A stretch of DNA of 64,000 bases, taken from positions 91,180,001 through 91,244,000 of the forward strand of contig JAZHRO010000073.1 in NCBI GenBank assembly GCA_037157565.1. The letters are read 5' to 3'. The stretch is from Thalassia testudinum. Lineage: Eukaryota > Streptophyta > Magnoliopsida > Alismatales > Hydrocharitaceae. A program made the translations under genes and the position numbers. Positions 47,881 to 59,060 of this stretch are shown here, piece after piece (the stretch's first letter is position 1; every line of letters starts with the position of its first letter). The notes beneath the pieces are model-generated. The model saw only the letters and a list, made by a program, of their open reading frames with translations, searched no databases and had not been told where the DNA came from.

Positions 47881-49471
47881 CGTGTTTAGCGTGTTAGAAA
47901 TCAAGGTTACAACTAACCCATCATCATAGTTGCAAAACACGTTGATCAGATAAAATTTATACTGAAACTCCAAGGGAGTCCCAGGTTGAACACAGGGAGG
48001 CAACGTTTACTTTACTTGAAAACCACGCTTCGTTTTGTTTCTTTTTGGTATTTTGGGGTTTTGTTATTTTTTTTGTATATTTGAAATAAAAGACAAGTAT
48101 AATGAATCACAAGATAGAAATGGAACAAATATGATATATATTACTTCCAATGTCAATTACAAGAAACTATGAAGGCATATAAAGAGAGGGAGGTGAGAGG
48201 AAATCTCTCGAATCGGTTGTTCGACGAGACGACGGTGCCTGGAGGAAGCTCGGACAATGGAGGTGAGGAGCAGGACGATGGAGGTGAGATGCAGAAGGAT
48301 GTCGTGTTGAGGAAAGCTTTGGCGTAGCTCTGGAATGGAGGTAAGAAGACGGAGTAGATCTACTACCAGAATGGAGGTGAGAGGATGGCTCCAAGGTGAC
48401 CTATGAAGGGATATGGGATGTTGGATGAGTATTTGGTGGGGCAGAGGTTCGCTACAGTAATAGGCACCTTGGGAGCTTGAGAACAAGCTCTAATGGAGCG
48501 TTGGTAGGCCTGCTAGAGCTTGGGAGTAGGTGGGAGTAGAGTAGGTAGAGATACTTGGAAGGGAGGGGGTGTAGGTCCTTTTATGGTGGAGGAGAAGAGG
48601 CTAAAAATGGATAAAGGACCTTTAGTGACCTCCAGACCATCGTTGGAAACATTCCTGTAGACAGCTCACCTCCACCCACGCCCATAGTTTGCTCTGCTGG
48701 CTTGCAATGAAATAGCGACAGTTGTAAGCGTCGCTGTAGGTCAGCCCAACTGTCGCTGAAAGCTGGTGCCAACTGCCCTTGCACCCGTGCTGCGTTGCCC
48801 CGCTCATCACGCGCACTGACTGCGCTTACCCGGTTGTGTGTGCGTTTGCTCAGTGCTGGCGTGTGCGCTTGCCATGCGCTGGCATGCGCGTGCGTGCACA
48901 CGCTACCTTGCGCTGGTGCTACCACTCCATGCGCCCGCCCAATTGCGAATTGGAGGGGCTGTGGGGATTCGAACCTGCACCCTCCTTTTGCAAACCATGC
49001 TACCACCATTACAGCAAACCTTCCCTTGTGTCGTGTGGAGTGGCTTGGTGCATCCGCTTCCCAGCCGTTGGATCTTCATCCAACGGCTAGGATTGAAGGG
49101 CGCGAATGGAGTTGAGCGGTGCTGTTGGCCGGTGTTGGGCGGCCTGGATGGCGCCACGTGGTGCCATCTAGGCTGTCCGTCTTCTTCTTGTAGAGGGTGC
49201 TACGGTGCTCAGATCAAGATGATTCTCACAATGACGAACTGCGATCGTCACTCCGGATCAAACCGTACGATCGGATTTTCCATCCGAAACCCATATGGAT
49301 GTCGCATTGCCCCCTTGTCCATATAAAATGGAGGAATTAATATATAAAATATACAACTATCCTAAATGCCATGCAATGGATGTTATGCAATATTTATAAC
49401 ATGATATGCAATGCTAAGCCTAGGAACTATCAAAAATAAGCAATTTATCATGAATTTATGTGTGTTCATCA
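47873..49471 (-). repeat. Element A 5' LTR
   Basis: The LTR is 1599 bp and matches 22597-24161. On the minus strand it starts TGATGAACACACATAAATTC. The TATA box is degenerate (CATAAAAGG, complement of about 48577-48585). The tRNA-like segment is at 48951-49026. It ends CACGACCA. Confidence 0.92.
48951..49026 (-). other. tRNA-like segment in A 5' LTR
   Basis: Complement shows TGCTGTAATGGTGG (A-box-like), a CAAAAGGAGG loop/stem region and GGTTCGAATCC (B-box), flanked by CCAATT-GCG-AATTGG. Confidence 0.65.
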
Positions 49472-49476
49472 GTATT

Positions 49477-50561
49477 TAATTCTAGGTCTAGAGTCGCATT
49501 TTTTTCATAGGTATCTCGCCATCATCGGTCATCATCTCCATCTCCAACCACCATCATCTGGCCACCTCTGGTCTCGTCCCCACTCTTAATCTGCATGGAA
49601 TAGCCTCACGATTAGTTCCTGACCATCAATTGGGCGAAGCCACACCAACACAAGCACCAATCAAAGGAGGCTTCTCTATAGCATCTCACACAAAGAAGGT
49701 GAGTGGCATAGTCCCACCTTGTAAGTGGAAGCGTTGCCTATGCGGTATAAAAGGAAAATGTGAAGAGGCCTTATCGTCTCAACACACGAAGGGGTGAGCT
49801 CCCTCCCTCACTTAGCCTTCACTCCTCGCTCACCACCCACTACTGGTGAGCTTAGACCCAATACTATTCATACCCATTAACTCGATTACTGTGCATGCCC
49901 GTATACTCAGTTACATACCTGGTTATGAGAGAAGAGGGGAAATTATGAGGAGGATGGGAGAAGGTTTTATCTCAGGTTCCTCATCCTCAGGGTGCCTGCT
50001 GAAGATAGCTTTGACACTAACCTTCAAAGGAAGAAGGTTCCTTTGTGGATGCCCTTGTGCCTTGAGAAGGAGCCTTGTGCCTTGATTGTGCTCTCAAGAG
50101 TTAAGTCATCTAACCTTAGGGTCTGATGATTGATTGAAGGCATTGTGGAGTTATTTGATATTTGTTGGGTGTGGCTGCTTGAGAATTAAGTGATTGAAGA
50201 AGCACTATTGTGAAATTAATGCTTGGGATGTATGCTTAAATTAAAGGATTTAAGTGGTGATTCAAATCACCATTGTTTGATTCTTCTATTATTTTTATCC
50301 CATTATTTCTTGAGATACTACTTATAATCATTGAATATCATTTTGAGTAGATCATTATTCATTGAATATCTCTCTGGTGCTTAATTTATTGTGCTCATTA
50401 TTATTAATTGCAATTAGTGAAGTGAATTATATATTTGCTCCTTGCAAATAACCTCAGACTCCCTTGAGTTTTCAAGCTTTATAAATTTAAATGTTGCTAC
50501 ATTTTCATTGACTATACTATAACGCATACATTTCTTAACTCAATGATATGCGCATGCAACA
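49477..50561 (+). repeat. Element F 5' LTR, second piece
   Basis: This continues from 22596 after A and one target copy (GTATT, 49472-49476). It corresponds to the latter half of the LTR at 14651-17320 (the GGCCTTATCGTCTC...GGTGAGCTCCCTC stretch near 49771) and ends ...GCATGCAACA three bases before the primer site. Confidence 0.85.
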
Positions 50562-50564
50562 TTT

Positions 50565-50581
50565 TGGCTCCGTTGCCAAGG
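50565..50581 (+). promoter_or_regulatory. Primer-binding site, tRNA-Asp type (element F)
   Basis: TGGCTCCGTTGCCAAGG lies three bases after the LTR; three changes from a perfect tRNA-Asp match. Confidence 0.85.
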
Positions 50582-51821
50582 AGCAATGTGCAATTCACCA
50601 CTAGTCTTATCATATTTGATTGTGCTTATTACTAACTTGCCTTATCTGTTTTGCCTGTGATTTTGTGAGGTACATCACGAAAGATCTTCTAGGTAATCAA
50701 CCACTCTAGGGGCAGGAAAAATTTCTCTTCTTCCCTGATCACCTCCTAATCTTAGGAAAGAGAAAAGGAAACAAATAAATTAGGATCCACTTCCCTTATT
50801 TCTATAGTAATTATCGTTTAAAGGCAAAAATTTCCCGATTTGTGAACTTGATTGATATCTGATTGAAGATTGAGATGATTTGTTTAGAGATCACCATCCT
50901 AATTTCTTGTACCTATCAGGGATTTATGCTTAAATTCTAGACATCTTGGACTACACACATTCTTGTTTGAATCCAAGGTGCCATAGTTGAGATTAACTTG
51001 GACATGGAAATAGAGCTAATTAAGGTTTCCACTTTAAGGTTGTGAAGTGATAGTACACACTTGCATGCATTAAAAGGAAATTAACCCTCCCACATTTGTG
51101 TGCCATCCAAGCCCTTGGTTGAAAAGATCTATTCACAAAAAACCCTAAAATCAGGCTCCAAATTCACTTGAACCGTAAAATTTTAGACCTAATAACCTGA
51201 GAGTCAATTCAGGGTGATTTCTGGGTCTTGACCCAAATTTCATCCTCCATCTTTAGGGTAGGTCTAGTAAAGTTGGTCCACCTTGTGGGTCAACCAACCT
51301 CCAAATTAGGTCACAAATTGAATGAACTTCTAATCAAGTGAAATCCAAGGCACAAATTAAGGATAAAATTAGTAGACTTAAGGTCTTAATTAGCACATTT
51401 TAGTCTACTTGGAACTGCAATGACAAGGAAGGTCAGGTGGAGGAAACCTTGTAACTGATGGAGATGCTCTGCCGTGTAGGGATCTTTGTGGGGCTCTCCG
51501 TTCCTAGATGCCTAAGTAATTCTTAGGCATGTGGAGTTTTGATTCAGAGGTATCATCCGCCTCGAAAAAGCCTTAGTCATCCAAAAATCTTTAGGTGCCT
51601 TGATTGGGTCCAATTCACATCCAATCCCTTATCTATTCTCTAGAGCACATACACAGGAAAGGTTCCTAGGTTTGACTTAGTGGCCTCCATTAGAGTTGAT
51701 CTTCTTGGAGATTTCTGATCTTATCTATCGATTCAATCTGAACCTGAATATTGATTCTACATCTTGATTCACCACTTGATTTGAAAATGCAACTTGACAA
51801 TTTAAGAAACCTGAATCCCAA
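50582..51821 (+). other. Element F leader
   Basis: Noncoding. The stretch 51480-51620 (AATTCTTAGGCATGTGG, TTGATTGGGTCCAATTC) parallels the leader before the gag of element G (10745-10860), linking F to a gag-bearing family. Confidence 0.55.
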
Positions 51822-53330
51822 ATGAGCATGAAAGAGAAAATGATCGAGGATGCTCTTAAACATCATGATGAGTATTACAAAACCTCTAATCCATTTAACA
51901 AAATTCAGGTTAATGTTTCAAAAACAACAACCCACATTATTAACCGTGCTGCAATGATATTGACACAAATGATACATGGTTCAACCCAGGATAATCTCTT
52001 ATTAGAATATATTAAATTGCGAAAATTACATAGCAACTAGAATCTACAATGTTAGTCAAATCCCACACTTCTGGAAAAACACCAAGATGTCATGAAGAAA
52101 TGTAGAAAATTGCTGAATATGGTGTATGAAGCCATTAATCATAAATACCCATATATCCCGTCTAAAGTTGATGAGACATCTTGGAGAAACATTGAGGATC
52201 ACTATGGCTTCCCAGAGCCTGGGATCGAAAATCGAGGTTGTTGTGGACCCCCAACCCAAAATGAATCAGATTCAATTTTGTGTTGAATGGCATACCTGAT
52301 TTTGATGTTGGTTGGGTGGACCCATTTATAGGTATTCCTGATTCTGAACTAGCCTTAGAGTGACATGAAGCTGGTCCATCATGCCTTGATTTCCTAAACA
52401 CCTATAGTGATCTTGAATCAGAACCTCTCGAGGATGTAATTCCCAAACCTTATCCTATTAAGGTAATCGTCGAGAGTGATTCTAACAACCCAATAGAACC
52501 ATGTCCAGATTATAGTGGCCCGATTCCTAACCTTGACCTAGAATCTAGTTTTGAACCTATTTGGGATGATCATGAGGCCCATATGATGAGAACCATATTT
52601 TAGATCTAAACTTTGATTCTAGGCCTGTATTTGATGCTTTCACCTCTCCAAACTCCTCAGAGGTACAAATTGATTTATCAAAAGTCATACTAATTTACAA
52701 TACAAAAACAAAGTTGGAAGAGTTGGGATTTAATTGGGTCTATGCTAGGAGGAAAGAACCCGAGCCTATGCTTAATAAAGATACTTCATTAAGCTCGGAA
52801 CTTGAGATTAGGTTAGATCCAAGTCAGGTTGTTGATTCTATGGATCATGATTTGTTCTGTGGTGGAAATCCCAATCTAGAATCTAGTTTAGAAACTAATT
52901 TTCTCAGATTCTCTGATGATTTTGAATCATACTCTAACTTCAGAGAACCATTGTTTCCTGACTGTTACAACCCAGTTTACAACCTCAGTGTCCATGATCC
53001 ATTCTTTGATTCTGATTCTGAGGTCCTTGATCTTGAGATCATTGATTCAAAATCATGTTCCATTGAGTTGGACTCATTCTTTTATGATCTGCAGGAATCA
53101 AAATAGTAAGTGCTAAGAGTGTCCACAATCCATAATTTGAATCTTTTATTGACTCAGATTTCCATGATCCTATAAACACTCTCCAGGTGTTTACATTTGA
53201 TTTGGATGAGCATCATGAAGACTATTTAGAGGAACCTATCTTTGAATCATTTCTAGAAGAGCCCTCTCCGCACCCAGATTTTGAAGAAGCCACACCTTCC
53301 ATTATAGAGCCAGAGCCTTCCAAAATCTGA
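51822..53330 (+). pseudogene. Element F acidic ORF, unknown function (broken)
   Basis: I do not recognise the family. A first open piece (51822-52040) is helical and charged (MSMKEKMIEDALKHHDEYYK) with NRAAMILTQMIHGSTQDN. The next (52092-52286) has MKKCRKLLNMVYEAINHKYP. After frame changes, 52714-53106 is Asp/Glu/Ser/Phe-rich (NFLRFSDDFESYSN, DPFFDSDSEVLDLEI). Acidic text (EEPIFESFLEEPSP) continues to about 53330. The slot and acidic character match the ORFs of B/C and D, but the sequence is different. From 53331 to 54033 only broken Ser/Pro/Asp-rich frames remain. No gag or pol motif is present. Confidence 0.5.
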
Positions 53331-54033
53331 TCCCAACCCTGACTCGCCACCAGTATCAATTTCTACTCTGATTCACCTCTCTCTAATTCGATTGCATATA
53401 ATTCATCTCCATCTTTTGATCGAGAATCGGACATTGATCAGATCGAGAATCACATCTTATCCTTCTTTGATCTCAATAGTAGGTTCCTACGTCCTCTACA
53501 GATCCATTGACTTTCAAGGACCCCTATTCTGATCAAGCTGAGCCGATTCAACCAAACCTGCGATTCACATTTCCATATCTTCTCAAGCCACATAGCATCT
53601 GGTGAGCTCCATACCTATTGATTCACATCCATCAACACACTAGATTGATTAGGTTTGGTCTACATCATCAGCCCATTTATCTGAACAAGCACCTGGTTGG
53701 ACCAATCAGGCTACTTATCAAGGTGCTTGTTCTACAAAATTCCTCTGATTTGACCTCCCCTTCTCCTTGACCACCTTCTGCTCGGTTGAAAGCATTGAAT
53801 TTATTGCTTAATGGGAGGCAACCTGCCATTCCAAAAAATTGAGACCCTTCTGATCATCTTTTTGAGCTATACTCCTACTACACTTGAGAGTTCAACTTTA
53901 GAATAGTCGACTCCACCTTTGGTACTTTTATCAAAGCTTGAAATTGTCTACAATAATCATTCTAACCCATTCACCCACCTTTTGACCTTGTTCGAAAACT
54001 TGAACCAAGCTAAATTCATACCCTCCTAGTGTA

Positions 54034-54069
54034 CAATGAGGACATTACAAACGTTAAGCATATGAGGGT
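54034..54069 (+). promoter_or_regulatory. Internal polypurine tract module (element F)
   Basis: CAATGAGGACATTA is followed by GTTAAGCATATGAGGG. The purine run is degenerate compared with C and D. Confidence 0.55.
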
Positions 54070-55283
54070 GCTAAAAGTGCAAATCAAATGGAAATTCAAT
54101 TCTTTGAGGGGTTCTCATAAAAAAATATATACATAAAAAAAATGGAGAAAGGGGAGAAAATTTTGAGAAATGATTGCAAATCTTAAAGAGAAAAAGGGGA
54201 GGAAACATAGAATGTCAAAAAGGAGCAAAAATCAAGAAAAAATGATAGTCATAGCAATTGACTATGGAATCTACTTAAGTTCTAGACCAAATCAAAATAA
54301 AGATTAAGTCCTAAAGTGCTAAAGACAAGGAGATTAGTAATGAGTGTTGAACTTAGGCCTCTTAGGCTTATTTTAGGAATTAAAAATTCACATATGTTAA
54401 GATCCAGATTAGTCCTCAAGAGGTTGAGGAAAGTGCGAAGCTGATATAGTAAGTCTAAGGCTTAGGGAGTATTTAGCCACGTTGCTTGCCCTTTGGTTTG
54501 GCGGACTTGGTAACCTAAGGACACAAAATCACACCAATCTGGTTCAATGCTCTCAACGAAGAAATAATGCCAAAAATGTTCTGTTCTGAAAAGCCATCTC
54601 GAAGATCTAGCTTAGGAGCAGCTCGACAACACAAGTTGATTGGACGAATTCCCGATGTGGAGAGGTAGGAAATTCCCCTCGAAGATGCATAATAACATAT
54701 TGTCTCCTCGGTGCTTGTCTCCTAGGATATCTAAATATCCTACCAGGAGCTCGTAAGCACCTTGTGCTGGTTCAGGTGCCATGGGCGGGATTATCCCGAA
54801 ATGTCAATTGCTAGGGCCTGAATTTAGCTAAAGAATGCCATGGGCGGTACTATCTCAAAGTGTCGAAAGCCAGGGACCCCTCAAGTATTGATGGTGGGGA
54901 TAAGGAATCCGATACTAATTGTGTTTAGGGCCAATCTAAGACTAGATTTAAGGAAACATAAAAAGAAAAGAAAGAAAACTCTCCAAATGAAAAGTCTTTC
55001 TCTATCTCTCTCTTACAAAATGCGCTGGCAAACTAAACCCGAACACAATACATCTAACGCATGGGTGCTTTAACCACTGGGATCAACGAACCTTTAGCTA
55101 GTTCTTGTGGGCCATAGAAACCTTCACAGTAGACCCAGGTTGAAGCTGGTTGGGTCTGGATTTTGGCTAATACTTGAGTACCTCTAGGCCTATATTGGCA
55201 TTCAATCTAATTTCTAGAGAGTAGCACACATTTGGCATCCGAACATCAAAGCATGGTCTAGAGATCTAGTTCTTTCCATAAGA
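54070..55283 (+). other. Element F 3' noncoding region with two motif copies
   Basis: No coding frame. It starts A-rich (54115-54250). Two copies of the ATGGGCGG...TATC...GTCGA motif (54780-54813 and 54839-54872, 59 bases apart) match the three in D. GTCTCCTCGGTGCTTGTCTCC near 54702 also matches D. Confidence 0.7.
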
Positions 55284-55320
55284 TTTTGCTAGGGACTTGC
55301 AAAAGTTAGGCATGGGGGTA
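55284..55320 (+). promoter_or_regulatory. 3' polypurine tract with hairpin (element F)
   Basis: TTTTGCTAG-GGA-CTTGCAAAA (one mismatch), then GTTAGGCATGGGGGTA, abutting TGATGGT at 55321. Confidence 0.87.
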
Positions 55321-56038
55321 TGATGGTAACAACATCATTAGCCATGACTAGATTTTATTAATCAACATCAAATGGCAAATGCTCCTACATAATCACCTGA
55401 GAGCTGTAAATCCATGCAAATCCATTCTGAGTAGAAAACATTAAAATAGGGTTAATTCTATAGTTTTAACATCACATCATAAATGTAGAGTAACCACAAG
55501 GTTTCCTAGGGGTTATTTGACCTAAGAGTCCATCCACGTAGACAGAAATGGGGCTTCACAAGTTTTGAGAACAGCAACAGAATACAACACCCTAATTTCA
55601 GACTAGCTTGAATTAAATAGGCTTTGGTTCAGATAAAAATCTTATAAACCTCCTAAAATTCATATAAGAATATTCTAAGAGGTTTGGTACCCTTGGTTTG
55701 ACCATCTGAACCTATTTTGACCTTAAACAGGGTTGTAAACTAGATTTTGCCTTAATTTGTGCTTTTATGCAAATTTCCCAGTCAAACAAGGTTAAAACTC
55801 AAATCTTACTTCACCATTAGATTCCTTGGGTCTAAATTAGGTTATTATAGAAATTTTGGCCCAAGCAGAGTCCATCTTGGCCTAGTGTGCACTTTAGTCC
55901 CTAAAACCTCTATTCCTACATTTAGGCCCCTAAGTTTCAAAGTTCCTTGCATTTACACCCCTAACTTCTTATCTTTTTCTCAGAAAAACCCCTGCTGCCA
56001 TTGTCCTCCTCACAAGCAATGAAGGAACTCACAGGCCC
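55321..56038 (+). repeat. Element F 3' LTR, first piece
   Basis: It matches 21008-21750 with scattered differences, and is broken at GGCCC (56034-56038) by element C. Confidence 0.9.
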
Positions 56039-56577
56039 TAATATAGACACATCTATCGAGGATAAAATGCCTATTCATGCATGTTCCTAGGCTTAGATTT
56101 GCACTTCATGTTATAAATATTGCATAACATGATCATTGTGCATTTAGAGTAGTTGTATATATTTTGTGTTAATTAGGTTCTTTTTATGGTCAGGCGAGGA
56201 GATGATTTATTTCAGGGCCTTGGATGGACGATCAGACCATACGGATCAGATTAATATGATGATCGGAGTCTAACGCCTCTGAAAATGTCCAGATTGGAGT
56301 CCCGTAGCATCACATGAAGCTCGAGGAAGATCAATGGCCAAGGGGGCAATGCGACATCCATACGGGTTTCGGATGGAAAATCCGACCGTACAGATGAATC
56401 CAGAGCGACTATCGCAGTCCGACATCGCAAAAATCATCCTGATCTGAGCACTGTGGCACCCTCTGCAAGAAGAAGAAGACGGACGGTCCAGATGGCGCCA
56501 TGTGGCGCCATCCAGGCCGCCCAAACCCGGCCAGCAGCCATCGCCCACTCTCCCTCATCATCTACACCGTTAATCCT

Positions 56578-56603
56578 AGCCGTTGGATCAAGATCCAACG
56601 GCT
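56578..56603. repeat. 12-bp-arm hairpin in C LTR
   Basis: AGCCGTTGGATC - AA - GATCCAACGGCT, perfect. The 3' LTR copy is at 62676-62701. A and B LTRs have the same structure in diverged form (near 49057 and 26816). Confidence 0.9.
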
Positions 56604-56640
56604 GGGAAGCATCTGCATCGATTTCCTCCTCGCGACACAA

Positions 56641-56713
56641 AAGGTGACGTGGCGCATTGCTTGACGCAGCGGCTTGGAAAGGAAAGGCGCGGGTTCGATT
56701 CCCTGCAGCCCCT
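56641..56713 (+). other. tRNA-like segment in C 5' LTR
   Basis: AGGTGACGTGGCGCATTGC (A-box-like), TTGGAAA loop, GGTTCGATTCC (B-box), GCAGCCCCTCC end. Confidence 0.65.
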
Positions 56714-57799
56714 CCAATTTGCAATTGGGCGGGCGAGCTCAGCGCAGCGGCAGAGGCTGCGGTAGCGCGCGTGCGCACGCGCAGGCCAGCGCATTGCAAG
56801 CGTGCACGCCAGCGCACAGCACACGCGCACACAGCTGGGCGCGCGGTCAGTGCGCGTGAAGAGCGGGGCAGGCGGCGCGGGCGCAAGGGGTGGTTGGCGA
56901 CAGCTTTCAGCGACAGCTGGACTGACCTACAGCGACGCTTACAGCCGTTGCTGTTTCATTGCAAGCCAGTAGAGCCAGCTATGGGCGTGGGTGGAGGTGA
57001 GCTGTCTACAGCAACGTTTCCAGCGATAGTCTGGAAGTCGCTAAAGGTCCTTTATCCATTTCTTACCACTTCTCCACCACTATAAAAGGACCTTCACCCC
57101 CTCCCTTCCAAGACATCTCTACCTACTCTACTCCCACCTACTCCCATGCTCTAGCAAGCCTACCAACGCTCCATTAGAGCTTGTTCTGAAGCTCCCAAGG
57201 TGCCTATTAGTGCAGCGAACCTCTGCCGCACCAAATATTCCTCCAACCTCCCATCTCCCTTCATAGGTCACCTCAGAGCTATTCTCCCACCTCCATTCTG
57301 GTAGCAGATCACTTTCGTCTTCTCACCTCCATTCCGGAGCCACGCCGAAGCTTTCCTCAACATGACGTCCTCCAGCATCTCACCTCCGTCTTCCCGCTCC
57401 TCACCTCCTTCCTCCGAGCTTCCACCAGGCACCGTCGTCTCACCGAACAGCCGATTCGGGAGATTTCCTCTCACCTCCCTCTCTTTTTTTATGCTTTCAT
57501 AGTAGATTGTAATAAACATTGGATTGATATATAAATCATTTCCATTCCTCATCTCTATCTTATGCTTCATTTGCTTGTCTTTTATTTCAAAAACACAAAA
57601 AATAACAAAACCTGAAAATACCAAACAGAAACAAAATGAAACGTGATTTTGGAGTAAAGTAAACGTCGCCTCCCTGTGTTCGACCTGGGACTCCCTTGGA
57701 GTTTCGGTATAAATTTTATCTGATCGACGTGTTTTGCAACTACGACGATGGGTTACTTGTAACCCTGATTTCTAACACGTGAAGCACGCACAACCATTT

Positions 57800-57816
57800 T
57801 GGCGCCGTTGCCGGGG
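57800..57816 (+). promoter_or_regulatory. Primer-binding site, tRNA-Asp (element C)
   Basis: TGGCGCCGTTGCCGGGG matches the 3' end of plant tRNA-Asp(GTC), three bases after the LTR. It is the best-preserved site in the window. Confidence 0.93.
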
Positions 57817-57965
57817 AGGCAACGGAATTTACTTTATTGTTTATTGCGTTTCTTTGCATTTACATAGATTTAACCCTGGTTGTCTTTGATCTACTGTCTT
57901 GCAGGTACCATAGCATGGAGATCCAAGTGCGGTAGACTGGAGTAAAAGTGCGGGTAGAGTGTTTT

Positions 57966-59023
57966 GTAAGTATCCCCCACACCACCCCCACCTTAGTTTT
58001 CATTCGATAACTGAATAACTCAAACCCAAATCAACTTAGGTGCTTTTTATGAACCCTAGGATAGATTTGGTTGTTTGTTTGCCACTTCCACTCACCTCGC
58101 CATCCACATAAATAAAAAAATAAAAATAAAAAAAAGTGTTATCCGATTGTGGGATTTTTTTGAAAACTACACACTTAACACCTACAACTTCTTATCCTAA
58201 GGCGCACAATCACTTTGATTCTAAAACTTAACCGGGATCTGACCTGTGGACTAGGTACACTTCAACTAAATACACATAACTGAGTAGAAATCTGAATAGG
58301 TTAAAAATTCTTGTGTGCCTAAACTAAGTGGTGCAATAGGCCAATTGATTGAGCTGTTTGGGCCACACCACTCAATCTAAAACTAATCCATCAAGTAGCT
58401 TGCCACTTAGGGTTGATTCCTAGGGCTGAACCAGGCACTCCACATTATTTTTGATTTTTAAAGGAACATATCATCACCCGTGCTTTCAAAACTTGGAGTG
58501 TTCTACTAAACCTTGATTGAACCAACCTAAGGATTAAACCCTAAAAGCTACTAAACAAGGTTGAACTCTAAAAGACACATCATCGAATAACCTTGTTTAA
58601 GAACCTTGGTTGTGCACGCACAGACATTTTAACTAATCATTAAGGGCACAACCCATTTAAAGGGCCCATCACTTTCCTGAAGCACCATTGTCCCAAGCCT
58701 AACTAAAATTGATTAGACGTTGGCCCTAAGGACTGGTTCGCTCATCGGGATCCAGATTGAGATTGTTCATGATTAACCTGCTTATACTAGTCAATCTAAT
58801 GTCGAGCTTGGGGAGTAGCATCAAACGACCGCGGCTGGGGGGTACACTAGGAACCGGAGGTGCAAGCCAAAGGAAGAACCTTCTCCCCAGTCCCTCCTTC
58901 TAACTGGTTGGATTGCCTGGACATAAGTAGAGTAAATCGTTTATAATCTTAGGACGGATTCTAAGAGTCTGTAGACCTTTAGGCTACCCAAACTAAGGAC
59001 AGGCTTGTATTTTTGTATTGTAG
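57966..59023 (+). other. Element C leader, candidate intron
   Basis: Donor GTAAGT at 57966-57971; acceptor TTTTTGTATTGTAG ending at 59023; 1058 bases. The sequence between is the shared A/B/C leader with no open frame. Confidence 0.45.
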
Positions 59024-59060
59024 GGCTCCCTTCACTTCTAATTTCCCTCCTTACTTCACC

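Larger units (their letters stand above)
22597..49471 (-). mobile_element. Element A, gag-pol-bearing Athila-type element (carries nested B and D)
   Basis: A's two LTRs are 47873-49471 (5' end of the element) and 22597-24161 (3' end). Order on the minus strand: LTR, tRNA-Asp primer site, leader, gag, protease, RT, RNase H, integrase, internal purine tract, 3' tract, LTR. Flanks are ATATT (22592-22596) and GTATT (49472-49476), a target duplication with one change. Without B it would be about 10.9 kb. Confidence 0.92.
56039..57796 (+). repeat. Element C 5' LTR
   Basis: It contains, in order, the long hairpin at 56578-56603, the tRNA-like segment (56641-56713), a GC-rich stretch, the TATA box TATAAAAGG (57081-57089), CTCACCTCC-rich leader, the U5 motif CCTCCCTGTGTTCGACC near 57669, and the end CACAACCA. 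Confidence 0.95.

Noticed and set aside
22597..49471. CRISPR array, phage or bacterial operon
   Set aside because: Repeats are LTRs with target duplications and plant-type primer sites; nothing prokaryotic is present.
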